Assembly: GCA_933228895.1 (NCBI GenBank)
Contig: OW121851.1
Coordinates: forward strand, 110,753,271-110,817,270
DNA length: 64,000 bases
Direction of reading: 5' to 3'
Source: Platycnemis pennipes
Lineage: Eukaryota; Arthropoda; Insecta; Odonata; Platycnemididae
Each line of letters opens with the position of its first letter. The stretch's first letter is position 1. A program made the translations under genes and the position numbers. Below, in pieces: positions 10,641 through 20,753 of this stretch. The notes beneath the pieces were generated by a model. The model had not been told where the DNA came from, did not search any database, and was given only the letters and a program-made list of their open reading frames with translations.

Positions 10641-11815
10641 ATTATCTCTGGTACTGTACAGAGGGAACCTCAATTGGACAAATAATATAGTCTAAGAAGG
10701 GTGCCCCAAGACCGTAACCTCAGTCTGAAGGGTTCCGTCAACGTAAAAGGTTGGTTACCAGTTATGTCTATGCAGTACTCGACTGGTATGGCAAGTACCG
10801 GAACGATTCTCGGAGCATCGCCTGCTCGACATAATGACGATGTATTACGGTGATATTAACTGTTGACATCCCCGACTCGAGGCCATGTAGAGGTCGCCGT
10901 CCTTCCTCGTGCCTGCACGGTCGTCGATGTGCCGACTGTGCTTCCTCTGCGCCGTCCGCGGGCGTTGGGAGAGGCTAGCCCCTCACGAATGGAAAGGGGA
11001 AGTTGGGTTAATGACACAGGAACTAGAGAGAGCGGTCGATCGCGCCGAAATATTTTAACCGCCCAGCGTCCGAATAAAATCACTTGATATTCATCGATAG
11101 AGCGCTCGCCATGCCGTGCAAATTCGTTTAAAATACATTTTCGAAATGCATTTTGGCATAGGTTCCTCCTCTCGTGTGTTTAAATTTATTTCAAGACGGG
11201 CATCCGTCAGACTGCGTGCTCTCGTGCATTCTAATGAAGTGCATCTTAGTTTTGGAACGGCTTTCACGTAGCGAATTTATATGCATTTGCTCAAATTGAG
11301 TGGTCAATCGCAGCTGCATTACATTGCATTCTTCTCAAGAGTACCGATTTTGCGCTAAATTATGTCCGGCAAAATACCTATATCTGACACATTTATTCGT
11401 GTACTATATTGTACAGAAGAATAACGTATTGGAGGGTAAAATTGAAGGGAAAGCCGGTGAGGAAGATCAAAAGGACAAATGAAATAACTTGCTTGAGATA
11501 CGCAAGAATCGACAGTTACGGTTAACCAATCGTAGCATTGACATACTGATGATAGATGCAGAAGAATATATTCAAGTTGTATAGTGGTTATTTCGGGGCA
11601 GGGAGCGACCGACTTGTGATGTTATTCACGCCTTTTTAGGATACGTGGGTGATTGGATAGATAGAGCAATTTTTCAGGCAATGGAGGAAGGGTATAGGAA
11701 ACTCCCTGCGTCAGTATTAGCCTACTCTTAACGCAAAGCACCTAAGAATCCACTGCTTTAAGCCACATCCTACGGACTGAGTCATCATCATCATCATCAC
11801 TATGGTGATAGTATA
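10641..11815. other. non-coding, no recognised gene
   Basis: A GC-rich, CpG-containing patch lies at about 10860-11080 and is open on both strands at once. That is expected from composition and does not by itself argue for a gene. I see no domain and no splice structure. Confidence 0.4.
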
Positions 11816-11819
11816 GTAA

Positions 11820-12600
11820 TCAACTCTAAGATTGGTTCGAGCCAACTCTCCACTCGATTTTTTTATTGCTTTACCTCTTCAAATGCGCATTATTACTCCT
11901 CTTTTCCATCGTTTACAACATACTCCATATTTTTCATACACTACCCTCCTCTTCCATTCACTTTTACCCCTGCGACTGAGTGCATTAGACCGTCATTCTC
12001 AAGAAATGTCCAATTATGCTGATGCCTCTACTTGGCAGTGTTCTCATCTTTTCTCTCATTCTTCTCAGGACTTCTCCGTCTGCTGTTTGTTCCATTAATT
12101 TTATCTTCGTCATTCTTTTTTAACTCCAAATTTATAAAGCTTCCAGTCATGAATTTTCTTTGGCTGTTTCGTCCACGCCTTTCTGCCATATAGAAGTTTC
12201 TAATGAAATGTTTCCTAACTTGTAAGCTTACATTTCCTGCTGTGAGTAGTTCTTCTGCCGGTAAAATCCCCTCTTCATCTAGGCACTATTTCCTTCCTGC
12301 TATGTCCACCGCTAGCTATCCATCTTCCCAGATAGAAATACCCATTCACCCATTATCCAAGATTTTTTTATTCGTAGATTACCATTGATCACCGCCTCTT
12401 CTCGTCTGCTGTATACAGCTGCCTAAATTTTCTTTTCACTGACCTTTAAGTCATGTTTGGTTAAAGTCTCATCGGTGTCAACTAGAACCTTCCTCTTCCG
12501 TCTCTTTCATGACCGTTATGTCATCGGTGAACCGCAGCATGCTAAATTTTTCTCCCTAATATTCACTCCAGAAGCCTTGTATTTGATGAACGGAATACTT
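11820..12600 (-). pseudogene. LINE reverse transcriptase, 3' part, decayed
   Basis: Reading the minus strand from 12600 down, the reverse transcriptase active-site block appears as L-R-F-T-D-D-I-T-V, followed by an acidic E-T-E-E-E. Further on come L-L-T-A-G-N-V-S-L and, near 12010-11980, a W-T-F-L-E-N-D-G-L-M-H stretch matching the G-H-I-x-R-H-D-G-L signature of this LINE type. Frameshifts and stops are frequent. The same family appears on the plus strand at 25636-28860 and 62470-62665. Confidence 0.7.
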
Positions 12601-12619
12601 AGGTTTATGTGCCGTTTGT

Positions 12620-13535
12620 ATGGCCATTTTAATTCCAGGCTTTTCAATATGCAGTCTGATGCATAGAGGGCTGCGTAGTGAAAATAGCATCGCATAAAAC
12701 AACGCATTGCGTCGAAAAATTCGAGTATTTGCCGAAGTTCTCAAATATAGCTGCCTTTGTATTCATTCGGCTACTCCTATGGTGATCAAGGTATATTTGT
12801 GCTCAATCTGGTACTCGTGCATATGTCAGATATCCATGCATTCATTCGGGTACTCAAATGCCTACGGATGACCGCATATGGCACGCTCCGGCCGGCAGTA
12901 ACGTCAGCATGTCCCACATCCGTGAGTATCAGTCGTCGAGAGGAAGTCACTCAGTTGAGGATCGTGCATAGTGACTCACTCCTTTCTCCACCCTTGACCC
13001 ACTCCTTCCTCTTCAAATCACCGCCTATGTGAGACTCGGTCAAAAGAGAAAAGACCACCTCGGGGTGATTTACGCGTCTTCCCTATCAGAACATGTCCTG
13101 CCGAAGTCTTAGGGACCCTTGATGGACGCGACTGCCCTCTCAGAAGATGACATGTCCTGGCTTAAGTTTCAGAGACAGTAGTACGTCCGTACGCGACTGA
13201 ATTCGGACTCCAAACGGATTCCTTGGGTAGGAACTAGTATCACTCTAACACTGCGTAGTTTATTGTTAATGCAAACTTCAACTCCACTAATGGAAAACGT
13301 TTCTCATTGCCTTGTGCAGGTATTCGAAGGGCTCCAGCGTCATCATTTATTCATCCTCCTTCACGCTTGAATCTGCCAATTCATTCCCGGTGATTACCAC
13401 AAGTCCCTGAGTCCAAGGTGACGAGATTGTGATTCTCTTCCTTTAAAAGGATAAGAGCAACGCGTGGATTTCTTGGCGGATAGGTACAACACGCATGGTT
13501 TGATAATAATTTCAATTCGAAATATTGCCATCTCT
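12620..13535. other. non-coding, no recognised gene
   Basis: Short imperfect repeats (cattcgg...tactc at 12760 and 12840; acatgtcctg at 13092 and 13150) suggest old repetitive DNA. I recognise no gene or named element. Confidence 0.35.
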
Positions 13536-13538
13536 AAA

Positions 13539-13770
13539 GGCCTGGCTACACGATACATTAACACGTACGGGTTCATGTACATTTGCGTGAATGGTTTCAG
13601 CGCAACTTGTGCGAATGCATGAACCAAATAGAACAGGTTCTATTTTCTGTTCACGCATTCATTCATTTGTACATTTTGATGTGGTTACAGGGTGCATTTT
13701 CGCGTTCATTCTCGCGTTCATGCATTTACACAATAACACGTACGGGTTAAATGTATCGTGTAGCCAGGCC
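13539..13770. mobile_element. palindromic MITE with TAAA target duplication
   Basis: This 232-bp element is flanked by TAAA on both sides (13535-13538 and 13771-13774). Its 21-bp inverted ends start GGCCTGGCTACACGATAC. Just inside them AACACGTACGGGTT occurs at both ends in direct orientation. The centre contains AAATAGAAC like the element at 4637-4867, and the length is almost the same, but the arms between differ. It is a non-autonomous element, probably of the TTAA-using class with a degenerate target. Confidence 0.75.
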
Positions 13771-13774
13771 TAAA

Positions 13775-14630
13775 GGCACTTGTAGAATCTTGCCTAGGTT
13801 TGCGGTATATTTTAAAAAAATCTACATTCCGGCCTAACTCCAAAGATGCTCTCGTATATATTTGGAATGGAAAGGGAGAAAAGTATCATTGTATTGACCA
13901 ATATCCTCCAAACAGATCATTGTCGATTTTTTGCTAGATCTCATATGTCCCGGGCAGGTACCTACTTCACCTAAGCGTGGAGTTTTCGAAGGTAATTCAT
14001 AGTAACACCAATTGATTAAACCTTTGGTATTTCAACCTGTAGGTTTTGGAATACGCATACTAGAAGTAACTGCTACTAACTGGATTCTGGACACTCTGGA
14101 TAATGGAGTAGGTAGTGTTTGATTACGATTTGAAGACACATTCTCACACCTGCAGAGTTTAAATCGCACCAACTGATCAATATTAAACCAAAAGGCCGAT
14201 TTCCACGAATTCATGAATTCCACAACTGTAAGCGGTCTCAAATCTTTATTATCACTCGGAAGAATGCGTGGAAATAGAATACGGGTTATTTTCCACACAC
14301 TCGTTTATGAATTTGTTAAGTTTTCCATGTTTTCACCGACAACCCCTTAGAAAAATCAACTACTGGTAATTACTAAGGATATCTCTCCACTCATCAGATG
14401 TACAGTGGCAAACGTGGTGTAAATCAGCCTTAAGATAGGCGCGAACATCCATACCTGTCGCGGGGTTCGAACTCACGATTTTCGGGTTACCAAGCCGGCG
14501 GGTTTATAACCTGGGACCCTATCACGGACCTTCATAAAGCGTGCGTTCGATTTGCGCTTCGGAGAGCGAGAGCGTGATAGCCATTCTTATGGCTAACTTT
14601 CCTGATGCTTAAAATGGCTAATTGTAATTG
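13775..14630. other. non-coding, with a minus-strand tRNA-like head
   Basis: No gene is recognised. Around 14455-14520 the minus strand has a B-box-like gagttcgaaccccg preceded by A-box-like sequence, consistent with another diverged SINE head. A clean cloverleaf is not apparent. Confidence 0.35.
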
Positions 14631-14631
14631 G

Positions 14632-14950
14632 TGGTATTAGGGTGGAGTCGTGGCTGGAGTGCTGGCTCTCACCCCGAGGTTTTGAATTCGAATCCCGGCA
14701 GCGGCAGAAATTTTTCGTGGATAGACTTCCCCATTGTGGGGAGAACATTTCAAGTTCAGTTCCCCGTCCGTCGGATAGGACGTTAAACCGCGGATCCTAT
14801 GGAGGCTTTTCATTAAGAGCAGACGCCGATTTTCTTTACATCCAGCCTCCCCCTCGTGAGAAATTTCTTCCTCTGTTCGTAGATATCTACTCCAAAAGCG
14901 CGGATGAGCTAAGCTGTTGGTTACCTCCCCAGAATAACTACTCGTAATTG
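14632..14950 (+). mobile_element. tRNA-derived SINE, family A copy
   Basis: The A-box-like gtggctggagtgctgg and the B-box-like gaattcgaatcccgg are well spaced and followed by a body shared with 4134-4390: the aatttttcg, ggggagaacatt, ccgtcggataggacg and ttaaaccgcgga blocks in order. The open frame across it is incidental. Confidence 0.65.
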
Positions 14951-15423
14951 GTGTGAAGGATCGTCAGGAATGTTACTTGGAGCAGTTTGCGGCTACACGG
15001 GATGGCACTATAAATAACGATAGCATCAACGCGAGAGAAGTATCCGTGATCGCGTCCATGGTTACCGTGGTGGAATATAAGAAAAAAACAAACATTCTCG
15101 TAAAAAAACGTTTTTATTGTCAGCATAGCGTTGTAACGCCAAAGCGACATTTTAATAGATAAATTTCAAGTCTTGCAAGTGGCTTAATTATATTAGCCTT
15201 CCCAGACATCCCGGTTTGGCCGGTACATACCCGGATTCACGATTTAAGTACAGCGGCGTAGGAAGTGGGGGGCAGGAGGGGCCCAAGGCCCCCCCAGAAT
15301 TTGCCCCGGGCCCTTATAGTCGAAGCGGGTACTTTCTGACACACATTTTCACACATATGCTCTTTTATCGAAATTCTAGTCACTAACCCCTCCTGTCCGC
15401 AAAAAATACGGGTCTTTATCGTA

Positions 15424-15650
15424 GATGCCGGGCCCTTTTCCGTGACTTGATTGGTCGATGGCTACTGGGCTACTAGGTCCTACTAGAAATCTAGTACCGC
15501 ATCAAGTACGAAATCCAGTAGCTCAGCGAGTATACTAGCTAGCATGCTTTCCAGCCAGTATACTATTTCTGTTCACACGACACTGGAAAGCTAGCATACT
15601 AGCGAGTATACTAGACCTTGTGCTGGATCAAGTATCGTGTGAAACGGGCC
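15424..15650. mobile_element. probable third GGCC palindromic MITE
   Basis: The right end reads cacacgatac-type sequence in reverse (agtatcgtgtgaaacgggcc) followed by TTAG, matching the terminal motif of the elements at 4637 and 13539. The interior is a set of self-complementary AGTATACTAGC-type repeats. The left end is diverged (gggcccttttccgtgac). A 20-bp near-identical direct repeat, tag(a/g)tgccgggcccttttc, flanks it at about 15424 and 15653. Confidence 0.5.
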
Positions 15651-15667
15651 TTAGGTGCCGGGCCCTT

Positions 15668-16109
15668 TTCAAGCCCCTGTGTAAGTACCGATATCCCGAG
15701 TAAAGCCGTCCCATAAGTCCCGGAATTTTGCCAACGAAATTATGAAATAATAAAAAAGAAATTGTCTGTTGGCACGGTCAAAAATGTAAGTTGGTAATGA
15801 ATACTTTTTATTCATCCTTGTGTAGGCTTCCACGGGTTGTCTTACTTGAAGATGCTTGTCTTTCGGGATTCCCTCCGCGTTGGTCCATGGTTGCTCGGAC
15901 AACAGTTTCGCCCCTGTTTTTATTATTTCATAATTTCGTTGGCAAAATTCCGGGACTTATGGGACGGCTTTACTCGGGATATCGGTACTTACACAGGGGC
16001 TTGAAATCACTTCACTGACCTGAGGAAGCCGACTGCAACGCCGGCGAAACTGTTGTCCGAGCAACCATGGACCAACGCGGAGGGAATCCCGAAAGACAAG
16101 CATCTTCAA
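15668..16109. repeat. two interleaved perfect inverted repeats (Penelope-like terminus)
   Basis: Arm A (15668-15757) is the perfect reverse complement of A' (15916-16005), about 89 bp. Arm B (15846-15912) is the perfect reverse complement of B' (16043-16109), 67 bp. The order A-B-A'-B' is interleaved, not nested. Between A' and B' lies a hammerhead-like hairpin ending in GAAAC (16019-16057). The arms look recent because they carry no mismatch. Penelope-like elements often have complex terminal repeats and inverted partial copies, so I read this as a rearranged terminus of one. No coding sequence remains. Confidence 0.7.
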
Positions 16110-17536
16110 CTTTTTATTCATCTCTGTAATGAGAAATATCCGGATAAATTTTGTATTTTGTGAGTACCAACTCATACTTTTGTATCCCATGTAATTATTT
16201 CACAAAATTACAGTTCTGCTAAGTACTTATTTTTAAAAAAGTAAATTTTTTCAGATTTTCTCCTTTTGCTACATGTGTATAATATGCCAAGGTTTTTTTC
16301 CAAGTAAATCTGGGAAGCCTAATTTATATGTTTATAATATTTGGTGAGGGGAAGAGAGAATTGAGGTGGGGGTTGGAACAGAAGAACAAAGTACATGTAA
16401 TAAGGCTTGGGAAACGCTGAGGGGAAAATATGAGAAATATCATACCCAGCATGATAAGCAGTAGGATGAAGGTCAAGTTAAATGGGCTAGACTGGTCTAG
16501 TAAGGGGAGACAGGTGCTATGAAAGAGATGATTGGCTGGCACAAGATCATTGAGAGTTTTTGGTACACAAAACTATTTCAACATTTTTTCAGTTTTGTTC
16601 AGTCAAAACGAATGATTTTTTTCTATAAAAGTTCTACTGTCTCAGTATTTACCATATGGCGTACCCGGCGGCTGCTGGGGGCCTCGGGAGAGCTGGGGGC
16701 CTCACGAAAGAGAAAATGTAAATATGATTGTAACCTGGCAGAGTTTGAAAAGTGATAGATACTTGTACTCATTATGTAAATGGCAATATTGCCAAAATAT
16801 GCAAGGGAAGGTCTGTCTTGCTTCCTGGTTGCAAGAAACATGGGCCTTGAGGGCCTCATTCTAGATTCTGCTGGGGTCCTCAGAGGTCAATAATATGTCC
16901 CAGATTTTATTTTTTTTAAACTCAGTTTTGGTCTTTTCTGCAACACAAAAATCTAGTGCACCTAAAAAAGATTGCATGATAATACATAGAGGTATCATAT
17001 TTTACCATCCACAATTTTTGCCTGTAAATATATGCAATATAGTTCTCAGGGGAATCTTTTTGGAAAAAATAATTGGTAAGGCAATAAATTTTCTCTCATC
17101 ATTTCCCAACAGCCGACTTTTACATTGAATAGTTTGAAGGGCGAAGATTACAACAGTTTGGCCTCTATACATATCTGGAGTGTATTCCTTGAGAATACTT
17201 TCATGGTATGGTAGTCAAAACCCGCTCTATCTCAAGTATGTTGTCCAAGCAACATTGCCTAACAAGGAAGCTGCCACTAAAGAAATTGAAATTCATGCCT
17301 GGAATCTAGTATTTAATCCATTGTTTATTTCCAAGTGTTCTGCATTTCATTTCACATCTTCCCTACTCAATAGCTATACAAGAGCTCAATACCTATTCTA
17401 CCCTTGGCCTTTTCTGTTTATACAACACCTCCATTTCTCATTTGAACTGCTTCTACTGGTAACAAATCTCTTCTTCCCATATTCCCTCCTATATGTAACC
17501 ATCGCAATTCCCTTTTTCTGTGGTCTTACTTGCTTG
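16110..17536. other. non-coding, no recognised gene
   Basis: Several open frames up to 129 codons (for example 17180-17569, plus strand) have hydrophobic, low-information translations without domains or splice support. I treat them as chance in pyrimidine-rich DNA. Confidence 0.4.
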
Positions 17537-18153
17537 GTTTGTTGCTTAACTTACCTACATATTTACTGATCCCAATGAACAAGGCTTAATTTGCTAAATG
17601 TTGTGCAAAGATGCTCAGCATTATATGATTGTGAAACAAACTTGAGAATTGAGGTGGAAAAAGAAAGCCATGGTTATTTAGAAGTAGGTACTCAGAGTAA
17701 TGAAGAAGAGGATAGGTAGTTGTTGGAGGAAATTCAAAGATGCCAAGTAATTTGAATGAAGATGTAAATTGAGGGCATGAAATGAGAAAATCTATGGCAG
17801 AATGAAAAATAAAACAACACAGAAATGGGAGGGAAAAGATGGGGATGTTAAATGACAGAAAGTTTGACATATGTTAAGCTGAAGAGTTAAATAATTTCAA
17901 GCAATGACAATTATGCATGATAAAATTTAAATAAAGCAGAAATATGCATTAAATATATGTTTAACCTTTCAAACATCAAGGTAAAATGTTCGGCTGGCAA
18001 AAACATTTTTCAAAAAATTGTTAACATTTTCGTGATTCGAGTTTGAGATTTCTGGGAGGGAAAAACAAAAATGTAATTGAGTGTTTGTTGCTTAACTTAC
18101 CTACATATTTACTGATACCAATGAACAAGGCTTAATTTGCTAAATGTTGTGCA
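17537..18153. repeat. 71-bp direct repeat pair, 546 bp apart
   Basis: The 71 bp at 17537-17607 recur at 18083-18153 with a single c/a difference, in the same orientation. The copies share nothing outside. This is either a pair of target-derived duplications flanking an unrecognised insertion (17608-18082), which would be unusually long, or a local segmental duplication. Confidence 0.7.
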
Positions 18154-20540
18154 CAGTTTAAACACAACCTTGTCATTCCCTCAGTCCTTGCTTACAGAAA
18201 ACTTTTAATACCCCGTCTCACATCCATCTCTCCCTTTCCTGATTACCAAATTTCTGTCTCCCTTCACTATTCTTTCCACATAAATTTTCCAACCTAATGA
18301 GCTGCTACCTAACACCATTGCCTCCTCCTTTCATTAATTGGTATGGCTATATTGATTACTTATGACTGATACTTCATGCCATGGACTCTTGACTATGCAC
18401 TTGATTGGCTGACAAATTTATCCTCTATTCTATTTTTCAGTAGGTAGGTACTCATGATACTCTGCAACAACTTTCATACTCTTTGCTTTATAGCAAGCTA
18501 CAGCTACGCATTGTAATCTACACACATGGACAACTCAAGTGGTAGCAATCGATTTAGTTATGTATGCCGTCCCTCCATCTCACCTAGCTTAAAATCTGAA
18601 ACAGATTACCTTTCTCAATTTCTTGTTTCAAGTTTCATTGTTTTGTGTTCTGTAAATTATTCTTAAAAATTAAATTTCCAATTATTTTGTCGTTTTTTAA
18701 AAGTTTCTCGCAGTATTTTTATCAAAGTTAACATGCAAGGATTTTGTGCTCCGACAAGAGTGTTAGTGCACAAAATCCTTGCATGGTAAAGTCCTTACCT
18801 ACAGTAAAGACCTTATTTTGCCACTACCATAGGCCCTCACCGCTAGTGGCCACCAGCTGTGTCGGTTAGTCAAGGTGGAGGAATTGATCCTCAATTTGAT
18901 GATTACAGTCCCTCCCCCTGTGGATGCTTTTCTAGTCCTCGAACAAGGCTCATGTTCTTAAATGAGCTCTAGCTAAATATATTTAGTTGCCGAGATTTGA
19001 TTGTCTCAAGTGGCTAGACTTCAAATCAATGCCAGGCAAGAAAATAAAATCTCTCTAAAGAACAACCCTTGGTCATCTCCGGATATGCCTTACTGGTACC
19101 AATTTGCAACAAGCTGGTTTTTTTGGGCCCTTATAAGGAGTCAAATTAGAATTCTACCTGCTCCCCTAGGGCGCGCCCTGAATTGTCCAAAGGGCAGACA
19201 CCCAGTTGTGAAACTGGCTATTTTCTACTTAATTTAAATCCTCTGAAGTAAAATTTACCAGCCAATTATTTGACATGATAAGAGTTTGTCATTAAATCTG
19301 CATTGGGATTTAATGAAAAATGAACTCCATCATGTCCAGCACAAGATCAACTACCGAATCGCAAATTTGGAAATATTTCCACTGAGTCCTCAAATTACTA
19401 GACAGGTAAAGTACATTGTTGTACATCATAGAGGGAGGTGAACAAGGTAAATATGATTTCCGTCGGTATTGTTACGTGCGACTCATTTAACACCTGCCTG
19501 ATCATAAGATATAATAGCGACACATCACTGTCCAGCTTAATTGTACTTCATTAAATGATCACCCTTGAGGTTACAAATATATTTCGTGCGTGCGTGATGT
19601 AAGGCATGAAAGCGCACTGACATGGACAGCCGTGGTATTTTCCCCATACACTTGCAGCAGTAAGCCAGCTGATTTATATCGCAATGACAGCATCTTCAAC
19701 GGGCAGAAAAAGATGTAATCGCTTCTCTCAGGCAATTCCAAAGTCTATGGGTCAGGAACAGAGGAGCGTGAACGTTAGAAAGTGTGCATATCAGCAAATT
19801 TAAGGGAAAGCGGGCTCACAATCTGAAATGCAAAAAAATAACATTGGCGTCAATAGTTTCCAAGGGAAATTTATTTGCGGATGTATAGGTTATTTCGGTT
19901 ACAGGCAAGTAATGCGGGCCATAGAACTAGAATTTATTTTCCTGATTTTTAATGACTGCGATTTAAATCAATAGGTCAGATTCACGGCAGGTAAATTCAA
20001 GAGAAATGATATTATTTGGAGAATTGTTTTGACTCAGGAGTACATGCACGTATTGTATGCGCAGTGGAGGCAGGGGTATCGGTATTGGCAATGGTTGTGG
20101 TGGTTTCAGCAGACGACTAATTTATTTTCCCCGCTGGTGTGAGATGTTTTTGCCCCTTTGCTTCATTACGGTAATTAAAAACATGTATTTGAGAATATTA
20201 TAAATCTTTGCTTTGTGTGTTCATACAAAGAATGTTAAGTCGCACAGTTTTATTGTGATAGATGCACATTAGGCGTCGTTATTGCCGTCATTGTCTCAAA
20301 AATGCTGTTTGTTGAACTTGGCAGTCTGGCTTGCCGCAAGTGCCAAATCGTAATCCTACATATTTTTATAAGATTTTCCAGTCATATCCTAGTTGTTTGT
20401 TTTTTAAAATGCCGACTCTAGTCCATGGTTCGAATGAATTGCATGTTTTAACTTAGTGACTTCGTACGCCAGAAAATCTATTCTTTTGGCTACATTTGCT
20501 TTATATGTGTTTTAATTTAAAGCATACAACATATTCAGCA
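18154..20540. other. upstream region of the BTBD8 gene
   Basis: I find no coding sequence. An 18-bp perfect hairpin lies at 18732-18785. The segment just before the first coding exon would be expected to hold the promoter and 5' UTR, but I see no clear TATA box or initiator. At 20579 a consensus donor (gacag|gtaaag) sits 44 bp before the predicted start codon, so 5' UTR splicing may be complex. Confidence 0.4.
18732..18785. repeat. perfect 18-bp hairpin
   Basis: CATGCAAGGATTTTGTGC at 18732-18749 is the exact reverse complement of 18768-18785, with an 18-nt loop. It stands alone, without a recognisable transposon around it. Confidence 0.8.
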
Positions 20541-20622
20541 GGGGCCACCGATGAATAACGTTATGTGGCGGTGTGACAGGTAAAGTGGGAGTGGCTTCTG
20601 GGAACTGTTGTGGTCATGCCTC

Positions 20623-20753
20623 ATGGCAGGAGAGGCTCTATCGAAGACAGCCTCGGCCACATCTCTCACGATATCATTTCATAAAAAATGTGACAAAGAG
20701 TGGAGAAAACTGCGAGATAAACTCGAGGCACAATTTCAAGAAGACATTGGAAG
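20623..20753 (+). CDS. BTBD8: BTBD8 exon 1 (N-terminus)
   Basis: I chose the ATG at 20623 because the frame has an in-frame stop at 20581 and this is the first ATG after it, with a G at +4. The exon encodes about 43 residues, ending in an amphipathic charged helix (K-L-R-D-K-L-E-A-Q-F). This matches the Q-D-L-L-R-L-L-R-E-E-F helix before BTB1 of human BTBD8. It ends at AAG|GTGTGT in phase 2 and joins exon 2 in frame. A competing frame through the same exon (from 20573) cannot join exon 2. Confidence 0.7.

Noticed and set aside
10856..11087. Overlapping open frames on both strands
   Set aside because: A GC-rich patch is open on both strands at once. No domain, start context or splice support on either.
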